Shown: positions 24,805 through 34,244, counted from the first letter of the stretch. The stretch is DNA of 64,000 nucleotides from Prochlorococcus sp. AG-409-M05 (GCA_003215435.1 QCKJ01000004.1:115280-179279); one strand, 5' to 3'. Made by a program: numbers and translations. The notes: a model not told the origin generated them from the letters alone.

Positions 24805-25920
24805 ATGAATTCACCAAAGTTCCCTTCTTCAGATACGAGTCCCGGCATTAAGCAAATGGTCGATGACACCCTAGGGATTCCTGTGACAATCATCACTGGT
24901 TTTCTAGGTTCAGGCAAAACAACTCTACTTAATCAAATACTTACCACCCAAAGCGATGTAAAAACGGCCGTCCTGGTGAATGAATTTGGAGAAATCGGTA
25001 TAGACAATGAGCTTATTGTCACCACCCAGGAAAATATGATTGAACTAAGCAATGGCTGTATCTGTTGCTCAATAAATGGGGAATTACTTGAAGCAGTTCA
25101 TAAAATTTTAGATCGTCCAGACCCCATTGAATATCTTGTTGTTGAAACCACAGGTCTTGCTGACCCTCTTCCAGTTGCAATGACTTTTCTAGGTAGCGAA
25201 TTAAGGGACTTGACTCGTTTAGATTCAATAATAACTTTGATCGATGCTGACAATTTCGACAGCAGCTTACTGGAAAGTGAAGTAGGTAGATCTCAAGTTG
25301 TGTATGGCGACATCCTCCTCCTGAACAAATGTGATCTAGTTGAAGAAGAACAGATCATTAGAGTCGAATCACAATTAAGGGACGTTAAAAATGACGCGAG
25401 GATCTTAAGGACAATCCAAGGTGATGTTGAGCTACCTCTAATTATGAGCGTAGGTCTTTTTAAAACCGATCTTGTCGCCTCACGCGCTGATCATGATCAC
25501 AATTCATGTGATCATGATCATGGCTACTGTGTTCATGAGCCAACAACAGAGACAAGAGATGGCCATAATCACAATCACAATCACAATCACAATCACAATC
25601 ACAAAAGTGAAAGTGCTGATAATCATTCCATTGAAGGTTTCACCTCCCTGTCCTTTCAAAGTAACAGCCCTTTTGGTCTAAGAAAATTCCAAAATTTCTT
25701 GGACAATCAACTTCCTGCAGAGGTCTTTCGAGCAAAAGGAATACTCTGGTTTAATGAAAGTGATAGGCGCCATATCTTTCATTTGGCCGGAAAACGCTTT
25801 TCCATTGATGACACTGAATGGGAAGGTAAGCGTAAAAATCAGCTTGTCCTGATTGGCCGCCAACTTGACCACAAAAAACTTAGAGCCCAACTACAAGCCT
25901 GCGTAGCGCTTGATTCCTGA
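24805..25920 (+). CDS. CobW/COG0523-family GTPase with His-rich metal-binding region
   Basis: This G3E GTPase has 371 residues. Walker A is ITGFLGSGKTTLLN (about residue 32), VLVNEFGEIGID is the switch region, and NGCICCSINGEL carries the GCxCC metal motif. LLNKCDLV is the NKxD guanine motif. A His-rich linker (about residues 228-272) contains DHDHNSCDHDHGYC and an HN repeat, then the CobW C-terminal domain. Proteins of this type are metal chaperones, often for zinc under shortage. No Zur-like box is visible upstream. The HN repeat is coded by six AATCAC units. Confidence 0.9.
   Translation: MNSPKFPSSDTSPGIKQMVDDTLGIPVTIITGFLGSGKTTLLNQILTTQSDVKTAVLVNEFGEIGIDNELIVTTQENMIELSNGCICCSINGELLEAVHKILDRPDPIEYLVVETTGLADPLPVAMTFLGSELRDLTRLDSIITLIDADNFDSSLLESEVGRSQVVYGDILLLNKCDLVEEEQIIRVESQLRDVKNDARILRTIQGDVELPLIMSVGLFKTDLVASRADHDHNSCDHDHGYCVHEPTTETRDGHNHNHNHNHNHNHKSESADNHSIEGFTSLSFQSNSPFGLRKFQNFLDNQLPAEVFRAKGILWFNESDRRHIFHLAGKRFSIDDTEWEGKRKNQLVLIGRQLDHKKLRAQLQACVALDS
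25488..25602. repeat. His-rich coding repeats in the CobW gene
   Basis: TGATCATGATCAC (25488-25500) and GTGATCATGATCA (25508-25520) form a 13-bp inverted repeat that follows from Asp-His codons. At 25567-25602 there are six tandem copies of AATCAC encoding His-Asn pairs. The hexamer array could vary in length between strains. Confidence 0.9.
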
Positions 25921-26039
25921 AAAGGTTTCAAATAAGTCCTATGATCTCAACCAACTTTTAACAGTTCAATTTCAAAAACTTAAAAGAGTCTTATCCATAA
26001 CCTGAAAAAGCTAAAGACTAGTTACGGAGTCAATGGTCA

Positions 26040-27602
26040 ATGAATCTACTAAAACTCCTATCAAGGCCTGGTCGACATCTCTTAACCAGCATTGCACTTC
26101 TTATTGCATTCCTTGCTCTTTGGCCTTTATTTGGTCTAGTTCTCGAAGGTATTGAAGGTCTAAAAGATGGCTCAGCAAGCCTTGGTGCAGATGGTTCAAA
26201 ACAAATACTTGGCACCTTTCAACTGCTTTTTGGAACAGCTATTTTAGGAGGGATCCTAGGGACAGCAAATGGTTGGCTACTCGCCAACTGTCGTTTCCCT
26301 GGAAGAAAAGCACTCAGGATTGCACAGCTACTTCCTCTTGCTACGCCTGCATACCTACTTTCAGGAACATTAATAGACCTTGGGAGTATTCATTCAATAA
26401 GGATCTATGGAATGTGTTGGGGGATAGTAATAATGGCAATGACTACCTACCCATATGTCTTCCTTTTAAGTACAGAAAGTTTTGCAGTAACTGGCCGCAG
26501 TCAACTAGAAGCATGTAGGAGCTTAGGGATTGGACCTTGGAATAGTTTTCAACGAATTGCCCTTCCCTTAGCAATGCCTTCAATAGGTGCTGGGATTGCA
26601 TTGATGGGCATGGAAGTAATCAATGAACTGGGAGCTGTTCAGTTACTGAACATCCCTAGTATTTCAGCGGGGATAGTAGAGAACTGGGTAGCGAAAGGTA
26701 ACCCGGCGGGAGCAGTAGGTCTAGCATTAATCGCCTTACTAATAGTAATGGTGCTTTTAGCCTATGAGCGGGCATTAAGAAGTCGCAGCAGAAGGTGGAC
26801 AGAGGGCATCGGTGGACGTGAAGCGCCTACCTGGCAACTAAATGGTTACAGAGCATTTTTGGCTCAAGCGTTTGGGATTCTTCCGCCTCTTTTTACAGTA
26901 GGAATCCCAATTTTATGGATTTTTTCAAACCTTGAGCAATTGGCAAAAGGAATAGAACCGGAACTCCTGATGCTTACTTTAAGAAGTCTCGGTCTTGGTA
27001 TTGCGGCTTCCTGCATTGCAGTTATTTCAGCACTTTTCCTTGCTATTGCGAAGAGATGGAATTCAGAAAGGTGGGTTCAAAGCCTTACTTTCTCTGCAGG
27101 GATTGGCTATGCAATCCCTGGAGCAGTCCTTGCACTAGCGCTCCAATCTTTTGGAGGTTCTCCTTGGAACTTGGCTCCTATAATTTTATTGCTTTGGGGA
27201 TATAGTGATCGATTCTTAGCGATAAGCAAAGGAGGCTTAGATGCTGCTTTAGAGCGAATTACGCCTGAAATTGATGAGGCCGCAACAAGCCTTGGTGCAA
27301 ATTGGATTGATGTCTTAAAAAGAGTTCACCTTCCTCTGCTTAAAGGGCCAATCGCAGTTGGAGGCCTTCTGATTTTTGTGGATACATTAAAAGAACTTCC
27401 TCTAACCTTTGTACTAAGACCCTTTGATTTCGACACTCTTTCGGTAAGAATTTTTCAATATGCAAGTGATGAGCGAATGGCTGAGTCTATCTTGCCCGCG
27501 CTAATGATCTTATCCCTAGGCCTAATTGCCTCATTAGCACTAGTCCCAGGATTGGATCATCAACAGAACACTAAGCCAGAGGCATCTAAAGAAAAGCTCT
27601 AA
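26040..27602 (+). CDS. futB: Ferric iron ABC transporter permease (FutB/FbpB type)
   Basis: The 520-residue polytopic membrane protein has about 12 hydrophobic segments in two homologous halves, as in FbpB/FutB iron permeases. Each half carries an EAA-like loop: LEACRSLGIGPWNSFQRIALPLAMPSIG in the first and IDEAATSLGANWIDVLKRVHLPLLKGP in the second. LPLATPAYLLSG and SAGIGYAIPGAVLALAL are typical. It would import Fe(III) with a periplasmic binding protein and an ATPase encoded elsewhere. No clear Fur box is visible in the 119 bp upstream. Confidence 0.9.
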   Translation: MNLLKLLSRPGRHLLTSIALLIAFLALWPLFGLVLEGIEGLKDGSASLGADGSKQILGTFQLLFGTAILGGILGTANGWLLANCRFPGRKALRIAQLLPLATPAYLLSGTLIDLGSIHSIRIYGMCWGIVIMAMTTYPYVFLLSTESFAVTGRSQLEACRSLGIGPWNSFQRIALPLAMPSIGAGIALMGMEVINELGAVQLLNIPSISAGIVENWVAKGNPAGAVGLALIALLIVMVLLAYERALRSRSRRWTEGIGGREAPTWQLNGYRAFLAQAFGILPPLFTVGIPILWIFSNLEQLAKGIEPELLMLTLRSLGLGIAASCIAVISALFLAIAKRWNSERWVQSLTFSAGIGYAIPGAVLALALQSFGGSPWNLAPIILLLWGYSDRFLAISKGGLDAALERITPEIDEAATSLGANWIDVLKRVHLPLLKGPIAVGGLLIFVDTLKELPLTFVLRPFDFDTLSVRIFQYASDERMAESILPALMILSLGLIASLALVPGLDHQQNTKPEASKEKL

Positions 27603-27642
27603 AAAGGTAAATTCACAAGCCAAAAGACTTTCCCTGAACAAA

Positions 27643-28623
27643 TTAGCTAGATAAGCGCTTCATTCCTACCCGGGTTGAGACAAAAGCAACTAACACATCA
27701 GAAATAGTTGACGTAAGTCTATAGCTCAACACTGCTCCAATCAAAGGAGCCTCAGATAAATAATTCCCAATCCCAATCAATAGGGATGCTTCAAAAACAC
27801 CTAGACCTCCTGGTGCTGCAGGGACAATTAATCCAACCGCCCAAGCCAATGAGAAAGCTGAGATCCACTTACCCAATGACAAGCTTGAATCAATTGAAAA
27901 TGCTGATAGGCAGCACCAAAAGCCCCAAAAACGACAGAGCAAAAACATTATCTCTATTAATAAAGGCCTCCATGGATAACCACTCCTGGTTATCTCTATC
28001 TGGTCTATCTTTACAGCGTTAAATAGAGATAGATCTGCCCTATTTAATTCCTTAATTTTAATAGTCTCAAGACGTCTTAAAAGAGGCTCTCTAAATTTTG
28101 GAGTAAGCAATAGAAGTGGGGCAAAGAACCCAACTGAAAAGAATGGATTCAATTCGCCTAAAGGCACTAAAACCAGTGCTGCAACTAGCATAAGTATTGG
28201 CTCTAACAAAACGGATGTAAGAGCTTTACCTATTGCCATATGTGAGCGTAACCTCCTTAATCTTTCAACAAAATGCCATATTCCTCCTGGTAAATACTTT
28301 AAAAGGTTAGTTGTTAAAAAAAGGTTTATAAAGTCAACATTATCAGAGTTATTGCCTAGCCAATTTATTAAAGATTTCCATGCAATAGAATTAACAAGAA
28401 GGCTTAGTGAGCTAATTGCTATTCCTAAAAAAATCCATAAATATGAATATCGGTCAAAAGATAATTCTTTTATTTCACTGAAATTTGTAATTAAAGAAAA
28501 GACTACAAAAGCAAGGCTAGCTGTTGTTATCCAAAGTTTCGTACCCCCTATTAATTTAAGGCTCGAAATGCGTCTAAGCAGTGCTATCAAATTGATTATC
28601 AAAGAATTCATCACCATTGCCAT
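27643..28623 (-). CDS. LPG-synthase-TM (UPF0104) family membrane protein
   Basis: The 326-residue protein has eight or so membrane segments and the family hallmarks LLKYLPGGIWHFVERLRRLR (about residues 109-128) and AWAVGLIVPAAPGGLGVFEASLL near the C-terminus. This is the membrane half of lysyl-phosphatidylglycerol synthase-like proteins, without the soluble aminoacyl-transferase half, so its substrate is unknown. The start overlaps the larC stop by about 13 nt, suggesting translational coupling. The sequence is more AT-rich than its neighbours. Confidence 0.8.
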   Translation of the reverse strand: MAMVMNSLIINLIALLRRISSLKLIGGTKLWITTASLAFVVFSLITNFSEIKELSFDRYSYLWIFLGIAISSLSLLVNSIAWKSLINWLGNNSDNVDFINLFLTTNLLKYLPGGIWHFVERLRRLRSHMAIGKALTSVLLEPILMLVAALVLVPLGELNPFFSVGFFAPLLLLTPKFREPLLRRLETIKIKELNRADLSLFNAVKIDQIEITRSGYPWRPLLIEIMFLLCRFWGFWCCLSAFSIDSSLSLGKWISAFSLAWAVGLIVPAAPGGLGVFEASLLIGIGNYLSEAPLIGAVLSYRLTSTISDVLVAFVSTRVGMKRLSS

Positions 28624-29846
28624 TCTTCTTCAGGTTGAAATTGTTCAGAGGCTTTAAGCGCTTCCAGTCGCAACTCGTCCAAAGTTTTCCCCGTAGAAAG
28701 ACTCAACCTTAAAAGGTCATCATGTTCTGGTTTACAAGTTATTCCACCTCCTGGGCGCCTAACCCGCTTCACCTTTATCTTGCCACAAGAAATTTTTACA
28801 AAGCCACTTTGTCTTAGCAAAATACAGCGATTCTCAATACGTTCTCTTAAGCCAATAGTCGAAGATTTTGTAAGCCACGTTAAACGCAATTTAGGTGCAT
28901 CTTCTGGCATTACCAAAGCAGTAATGCTTACACCTTGCCGACCCTTTTTCATATTTAAATGTTTATACGCAACATCTATAGCACCGGTTTTCCTAAGCAC
29001 ATCAACAAATGAACTGAGGTCCTCAGGGCTTAGATCATCAATCCAAGCCTCTTGAATAACTACTTTCTGCCACCTGAATATATCTGTAGGGGAGTAAGAA
29101 TCTTTACTATCATTGCAAGAATCTAATTCACAAATTCTCAAAAAGTTTGGGCGATCAAGTTCCCTCTCTCCTAGACCCACGCCAATTTTTTTTATCGCAA
29201 AGTGAGATGGCTGACAAAAACTATTTGCCAACACACTCATCAAAGCAAGTCCTGTAGGCGTAGTCAGTTCTGCTTCAGGAAGGCCCTCTGAATTAGCAAG
29301 AGGAATCTTATTTCTTCTCGCTAATTCAATTACTGCAGGAGCAGGAATAGGAAGTATTCCATGTGATGTAGACACTGAGCCTCTTCCCGCTGGAGGGATC
29401 CCACAGAAAATCTGTTTAGGCCCAAGGTGTTCGATTGCTGCACAGACCCCAACAATATCAACGAGTGCATCTATAGATCCAACTTCATGAAAATGAACAT
29501 CATTAATATCTTCGCCATGTACTGAAGCTTCAGCTTCAGCTAGGTTTTGGAATACTGTGTGAACATTTCTTGCAAGAGACTCTGACCAACTTGGTTGTAA
29601 AATTAGCTGCCTAATATCACTCCACTTACGAGATTTAGGCTCTTCCTCTAGTCCAAGAACGGAAACATTAAGCCCTCTAAATCCACAACTTCTTTGCTCT
29701 TTAACATCTATCTTGAAAGCCCCTTGAAGACCAAGTTCTAGAAGAGGCTTCTCAATAACACTTTCCGGAACACCTAAATCTATAAAGGCAGCCAAGAGCA
29801 TGTCTCCAGCGAGTCCGGAAGGGCAGTCAACAAATAAATCAGTCAT
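28611..29846 (-). CDS. larC: LarC-family nickel insertion protein
   Basis: The 411-residue protein matches LarC/DUF111: DCPSGLAGDMLLAAFIDLGVPE at the N-terminus, DVHFHEVGSIDALVDIVGVCAAIE (the conserved HFHEVG motif), GRGSVSTSHGILPIPAPAV, ELTTPTGLALMSVLA, and a C-terminal domain with KKGRQGVSITALV and GGGITCKPEHDDL. In lactobacilli LarC inserts Ni into the LarA pincer cofactor; no larA, larB or larE is in this window, so its role here is open. It is divergent from nothing nearby and is followed by the membrane-protein gene. Confidence 0.9.
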   Translation of the reverse strand: MTDLFVDCPSGLAGDMLLAAFIDLGVPESVIEKPLLELGLQGAFKIDVKEQRSCGFRGLNVSVLGLEEEPKSRKWSDIRQLILQPSWSESLARNVHTVFQNLAEAEASVHGEDINDVHFHEVGSIDALVDIVGVCAAIEHLGPKQIFCGIPPAGRGSVSTSHGILPIPAPAVIELARRNKIPLANSEGLPEAELTTPTGLALMSVLANSFCQPSHFAIKKIGVGLGERELDRPNFLRICELDSCNDSKDSYSPTDIFRWQKVVIQEAWIDDLSPEDLSSFVDVLRKTGAIDVAYKHLNMKKGRQGVSITALVMPEDAPKLRLTWLTKSSTIGLRERIENRCILLRQSGFVKISCGKIKVKRVRRPGGGITCKPEHDDLLRLSLSTGKTLDELRLEALKASEQFQPEEEWQW

Positions 29847-29996
29847 AAATTAAGCACTGAATCACTACATATAAAGTTAAAGAGTTAGCTTCACCTCATG
29901 AAAAATATTTGAAGTCACTCTATTAAAATAAAGTAGATTTAATGATGAATCCTTTTGTGATGAGTCCTAAAAATCTATATACAAAAAATCTTCAAT

Positions 29997-30647
29997 TTAA
30001 AGCCTCCCCTTTCTACCTTTAGCCCCATGAGTAGGGGTTGGTCCAATTATCTTTATTTTCTCCAGCAAAAGCTCTTGTCCAGTCCTCCTGACATCTAGAC
30101 AAACGAATTTACGAAGATTTTCAAAAGGGACATTGCCTTTTAATTTGATCTTAAAAGGCAATGGCCTACTACCATCAGCTCTTGGTTGCTGACGAACCTT
30201 TACAACCAATTCATCAGTTTCAGGCTTTGTAAAAATCAATTCTCCACGTATCGAGAAGTAATCATCACCTTCTGGGATCTGATCTTTGTCAGTCATCAAA
30301 GACTTTCCAGAATCAACCTCTTCAGATTCATTATCTGACAACTTGCCAAGGGTACTTGGCTCCCAAATACCAGCAATCTGTAGATGTAGGCAGTTCGACT
30401 TCCTCGACCTTGGATATACAACCCAAAGATGGGGCTTTTCCATCTCTAGGTGTTTGCGCATCAAAGTCATTACCCTGCCAAGAACTACAGCTTCTACAAC
30501 AACCTCATCAGAATCAACTAGATGTCCTCGCGTAAATTTATCAGGATCATCAGGTTTATAGATTCCTCGTACCAACCCTATCGCGCGATATTGCAAAGGC
30601 TCAGTAACTTGAGGGATGGGATGCTCTCTCATCGAAAAAAGTTTCAT
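29997..30647 (-). CDS. Conserved cyanobacterial protein, unknown function
   Basis: This 216-residue soluble protein has two conserved-looking parts. The first is YRAIGLVRGIYKPDDPDKFTRGHLVDSDEVVVEAVVLGRVM with LWVVYPRSRKSNCLHLQIAGIWEP. The second is YFSIRGELIFTKPETDELVVKVRQQPR with a basic tail ending HGAKGRKGRL. The middle is acidic and probably flexible. The beta-rich pattern and basic end hint at nucleic-acid binding, but I do not recognise a named family. An in-frame ATG 15 nt inside (MREHPIPQ) is a possible alternative start. Confidence 0.7.
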   Translation of the reverse strand: MKLFSMREHPIPQVTEPLQYRAIGLVRGIYKPDDPDKFTRGHLVDSDEVVVEAVVLGRVMTLMRKHLEMEKPHLWVVYPRSRKSNCLHLQIAGIWEPSTLGKLSDNESEEVDSGKSLMTDKDQIPEGDDYFSIRGELIFTKPETDELVVKVRQQPRADGSRPLPFKIKLKGNVPFENLRKFVCLDVRRTGQELLLEKIKIIGPTPTHGAKGRKGRL

Positions 30648-30774
30648 TAACTGGCCCCAACAAAGAATCTAGCTAGTTTTTAGGCGAAATCATTAGTGCA
30701 AGGGAACAAAGATCTTCTAACCTTGGTTTTAGGTTAAAGGAAAGCCCATCAGTTTAAGAACACAAAAAGTTGTA

Positions 30775-31509
30775 TTGGCTGGGTTTCTTTCCCTTGCGGG
30801 GCTGTATTGGATTAGCGCAAATCTAATTCCTGGTGCACTTCTCAAAACAGATAAGTCCAATTTTTCAAAGCAAGAGTTAAGAGCATTAACAAAAAACAGA
30901 AGTCTCTCTAATCTCAAGTCTATTGATTTTATAAATCTCCTTGGAAATTTAACTGACTTGGGTCTGAACAAGGAAGCAATACTTTTACTTGAAAACCTAA
31001 TAATAAAAGACCCCGAGAATCCAAGCTGGAGATTAATGCTTGCGAAGCTATATCTTGACTCAAAGGAGTTTCTTAAAGCTAAGGAGAATGTAGATCTATT
31101 AATAACAATTTTTCCAGAGAATATGGCAGTTCTCGAGTTAAAAGTACTAATCAGTTTAAACAGAGGAGAAGGACAAGAAGCGGTAGCTTTTCTACAAGAA
31201 ATATTCGACAGGAAGCAAGATGATCAAAGACTTTTACAAGGACTTCTACTTGCAGATGCAATGCTAGTTTCCGAAATGAATGATAAAGCAGAAAAAGTTT
31301 ATCTCAAATTGGCTAATGAATATCCTTTAGATTCAGAACCAGTGCTAGGTCTCGCCTTACTTAAAAAGAATCAAGGTGATCTTTTAGAGGCTCATACACT
31401 TTTGAGAAAAGCGAGGCAACTTAGAACTCAGCCAGATCAGCCAGATGAACTTATCGACGAAATAGCAACCAAATGGAAAATACTTTCCCTACAACAAAAT
31501 CCATATTAA
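30775..31509 (+). CDS. Membrane-anchored TPR protein, start uncertain
   Basis: The 244-residue product has an N-terminal hydrophobic anchor (GFLSLAGLYWISANLIPGALL) followed by TPR-like helix pairs: EAILLLENLIIKDPENPSWRLMLAKLYL, KAKENVDLLITIFPENMAVLELKVLI, and AEKVYLKLANEYPLDSEPVLGLALLKK. It probably serves in protein assembly. The only canonical start is TTG 30775, which truncates the basic lead-in to the anchor. The frame is open back to a stop at 30730 without ATG, GTG or TTG. A GGAAAG motif at 30739-30744 lies before an in-frame ATC at 30748 that would give the basic residues SLRTQK. Confidence 0.65.
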   Translation: MAGFLSLAGLYWISANLIPGALLKTDKSNFSKQELRALTKNRSLSNLKSIDFINLLGNLTDLGLNKEAILLLENLIIKDPENPSWRLMLAKLYLDSKEFLKAKENVDLLITIFPENMAVLELKVLISLNRGEGQEAVAFLQEIFDRKQDDQRLLQGLLLADAMLVSEMNDKAEKVYLKLANEYPLDSEPVLGLALLKKNQGDLLEAHTLLRKARQLRTQPDQPDELIDEIATKWKILSLQQNPY

Positions 31510-31527
31510 GGAACTATTACAACTATC

Positions 31528-31881
31528 TCATTTTTGAATTGGAGACACCCTGCCTTCTTCCTCAAATGCCTTAAGTGCATCATCAATTGCGTCAGAGGGG
31601 CTAGTTGCATTGTCTAGAGCAGTAGCAGCACGAAGGCGATTCATAAGCTCCATAGGGTTAGTTGCATCAAGAATTGGCTTTTGCTTCCCTTGGCCCGGGA
31701 CAGTCTCATAAAGCTCTAGCTCTTCTGGGTTCTTATGCTCCCCAGAAACCTGTGCTAACGAGCGATCAAAAAATATAGATGATCCAAAAGCCACCATAGA
31801 TACAGCCGCTAGGGATAGCCTTTGAAATGCTTGTGGTGAAAGTGATAGAAGATTATTCACTTCTTTTGTCTCCAGAATCAT
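31528..31881 (-). CDS. Conserved exported protein, unknown function
   Basis: The 117-residue frame begins with a polar lead and a hydrophobic segment (LSLAAVSMVAFGSSIFF, about residues 22-38) that could be a signal or anchor. An acidic soluble part follows with PEELELYETVPGQGKQKPILDATNPMELMNRLRAATALD. I recognise no family. It is divergent from xth and ends 19 nt from the TPR gene on the opposite strand. Confidence 0.65.
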   Translation of the reverse strand: MILETKEVNNLLSLSPQAFQRLSLAAVSMVAFGSSIFFDRSLAQVSGEHKNPEELELYETVPGQGKQKPILDATNPMELMNRLRAATALDNATSPSDAIDDALKAFEEEGRVSPIQK

Positions 31882-31923
31882 TAGGCTCTAATGCTACTGG
31901 TCTTAACAGAAAGGTCTAGAAAT

Positions 31924-32763
31924 ATGCAAATTGCAACCTGGAACGTGAACTCAGTGCGTACTCGGCAAGAACAAATTACTGACTGGCTAATTGAATTTCG
32001 TCCTGATGTTCTTTGCCTTCAAGAGACAAAAGTAGACGATACTCTTTTTCCACATGAAGCGTTCACAGAAATTGGATATCAAGTTAGCTTCCATGGTCAA
32101 AAGGCCTACAACGGAGTTGCCTTACTAAGTCTTCACCCCATCGAAGATCTTCGAACTGGCTTTTATGGAGAGCTGGGAAAAGATAATGAGGCAATTCGTC
32201 TAGGGGAGCAAAAACGAGTTATTAGTGGTCTTATCAACGAAATAAGAGTGGTGAATTTATATGTTCCGAATGGTTCAGCACTTGATTCGGACAAATACCA
32301 TTACAAGTTGGAATGGTTGGAATGCCTTGAAAGGTATTTGAGAGCCGCAGAACACAGAGGCGAACCATTGTGCGTTCTAGGTGATTTTAATGTTGCCCCC
32401 GAAGATAGAGACATACATAGCCCTGAGCGTCTGTCAGGTGGAATTATGGCAAGTAATGCTGAGCGTCAAGCTCTTAAGAATGCACTAGGAGAAGAGCTAG
32501 AGGATGTTTTCAGAATTTTTGAACCAGATTCAAATCATTGGAGCTGGTGGGACTATCGAAGTGGAGCTTGGGATAGAGACCGGGGCTGGCGGATTGATCA
32601 GATATATCTTTCCGCGGATCTACTAAGTCTGAGTAAAAGCTGTTTAATTCACAAGAAAGTACGTGGAAACAAACAACCTAGTGATCATGCTCCAGTAGTA
32701 GTTGATATTAATTGGCCTGCAGAAGAAATGAGTCTTGAAGATGATAATGATTTCTTTAATTAA
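31924..32763 (+). CDS. xth: Exodeoxyribonuclease III (AP endonuclease)
   Basis: This Xth/ExoA-family enzyme (279 residues) cleaves at abasic sites and degrades 3' ends in base-excision repair. It has MQIATWNVNSVRTRQ with the metal Asn, DVLCLQETKVDD with the metal Glu, VNLYVPNG, VLGDFNVAPEDRDIH, and a C-terminal WRIDQIYLS and QPSDHAPVVVDI with the catalytic Asp-His. ATG 31924 gives the proper N-terminus; an upstream in-frame start at 31891 is rejected. The stop overlaps glcD by 4 nt. Confidence 0.95.
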   Translation: MQIATWNVNSVRTRQEQITDWLIEFRPDVLCLQETKVDDTLFPHEAFTEIGYQVSFHGQKAYNGVALLSLHPIEDLRTGFYGELGKDNEAIRLGEQKRVISGLINEIRVVNLYVPNGSALDSDKYHYKLEWLECLERYLRAAEHRGEPLCVLGDFNVAPEDRDIHSPERLSGGIMASNAERQALKNALGEELEDVFRIFEPDSNHWSWWDYRSGAWDRDRGWRIDQIYLSADLLSLSKSCLIHKKVRGNKQPSDHAPVVVDINWPAEEMSLEDDNDFFN

Positions 32764-34244
32764 AAAGCATGGGCATCATTTCCTAAGTCATTGCCATGGG
32801 TCGAGAGGGTTATTTTTCTCCGTGCAGACTCCCCACAACTTCTAGGAGTAGGAAAGATCTTGCCTGGGTTAGCAAGATTTGATGGATCAAAAGCTTCTCT
32901 AACCAGTCTCATAGCCTCAAGATCTTCAGACTGGAACATCCAATCCAAATAACAACGCTTATCAGCCCCTACACCATGTTCGCCAGTAATACTTCCTCCA
33001 ACAGAAAGACACTCTTTCAAGATTTCTGCCCCAAGATCTCTTACTCGTTCTTCTACAGAAGGCATTGAAGGGTTGTAAAGAATAAGAGGATGTAAATTCC
33101 CGTCTCCAGCGTGGAAAACATTTGCCACTGGTAGCCCATAGATCTTGCTAAGTCGCTCAATGGAAGCCAGAACCTTTGGCAAACTGGTTCTGGGAACGAC
33201 TCCATCCTGGACATAATAATTTGCTGAAATCTTCCCCACAGCAGCAAAAGCAGATTTGCGCCCTTTCCATAACCGAGCACGCTCAGATTCAGCTTCGGCT
33301 CGTCTGATCCCACCGGCACCAGCAGCCTTACAGAGTTGTATTGCATGCTCTGCGGCAGCCTGAACTTCAGCGACCTGTCCATCAATTTCAACAAGCAAAA
33401 CAGCTCCGGCATTACTTGGATATTCCTCCACCCCAAACAAATCATTTACAGCCTTAATCATGAAGTTATCCATGATCTCCATGCCTGATGGCATAAGTCC
33501 TGCCGCGGTGATTTCAGAAACCGCCTGACCAGCTGATTCCATGGTTTGAAAATCAGCCAGAAGAACTATCACACTCTCAGGTGCCCGCAACAATCTCAGC
33601 GTTATTGATGTTGCAATACCCAAGGTACCTTCACTCCCAATGAATGCCCCGCGAAGGTCTATTTCAGCATTTTCGGCAAGTTCACTCCCCAGATTTGTTA
33701 CCGTTCCATCAGGAAGTACAACCTCTAATCCCAGCACATGGTTACTTGTAACTCCATATTTAAGACAATGAACTCCGCCAGAGTTTTCTGCAACATTACC
33801 TCCAATGCTGCACACAATTTGGCTAGAAGGGTCTGGTGCGTAATAGAACCCCTCACCTTCAACGGCCCTAGTTACCCAACTATTTATTACACCTGGCTGA
33901 ACAGTAATTAACTGATTGGCTAAATCAACTTCCAAAACCCGCCTCATGCGACTTGTTATGACCAGAAGTGCATCTTCTTCAACCAATGCCCCACCCGAAA
34001 GGCCTGTTCCACTTCCTCGGGCAACAAAAGGGATTTTGTGCTTATGACAGTAATTGATGATTTTGGAGACTTCAGAAGTAGTCTCTGGTAAGACTGCAAG
34101 AGGAGGACAATTACGGTCTATTGTTAGTCCATCACAGTCGTAAACAAGTAGCTCTTGCCTTTTAGACACCAATGCCTTAGAGGGAAGAAACCGACTAAGT
34201 CCCTTTTTCAGAGCATCCCAATCATGTTTCACAACAATCCTCAA
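32760..34244 (-). CDS. glcD: Glycolate oxidase/dehydrogenase FAD subunit
   Basis: GlcD oxidises glycolate to glyoxylate in photorespiration. The 494-residue protein has the PCMH FAD-binding domain (PPLAVLPETTSEVSKIINYC, FVARGSGTGLSGGAL, SIGGNVAENSGG, GSEGTLGIATSITLRLL). The C-terminal domain has VFHAGDGNLHPLILY and GSITGEHGVGADKRCYLDWMF. The other subunits (GlcE, GlcF) are not adjacent. It is divergent from hemL. Confidence 0.92.
   Translation of the reverse strand: MRIVVKHDWDALKKGLSRFLPSKALVSKRQELLVYDCDGLTIDRNCPPLAVLPETTSEVSKIINYCHKHKIPFVARGSGTGLSGGALVEEDALLVITSRMRRVLEVDLANQLITVQPGVINSWVTRAVEGEGFYYAPDPSSQIVCSIGGNVAENSGGVHCLKYGVTSNHVLGLEVVLPDGTVTNLGSELAENAEIDLRGAFIGSEGTLGIATSITLRLLRAPESVIVLLADFQTMESAGQAVSEITAAGLMPSGMEIMDNFMIKAVNDLFGVEEYPSNAGAVLLVEIDGQVAEVQAAAEHAIQLCKAAGAGGIRRAEAESERARLWKGRKSAFAAVGKISANYYVQDGVVPRTSLPKVLASIERLSKIYGLPVANVFHAGDGNLHPLILYNPSMPSVEERVRDLGAEILKECLSVGGSITGEHGVGADKRCYLDWMFQSEDLEAMRLVREAFDPSNLANPGKIFPTPRSCGESARRKITLSTHGNDLGNDAHAF

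Noticed and set aside
25488..25520. 13-bp inverted repeat in the CobW gene as a regulatory element
   Set aside because: It is explained by repeated Asp-His codons on both sides; kept only as a coding repeat.
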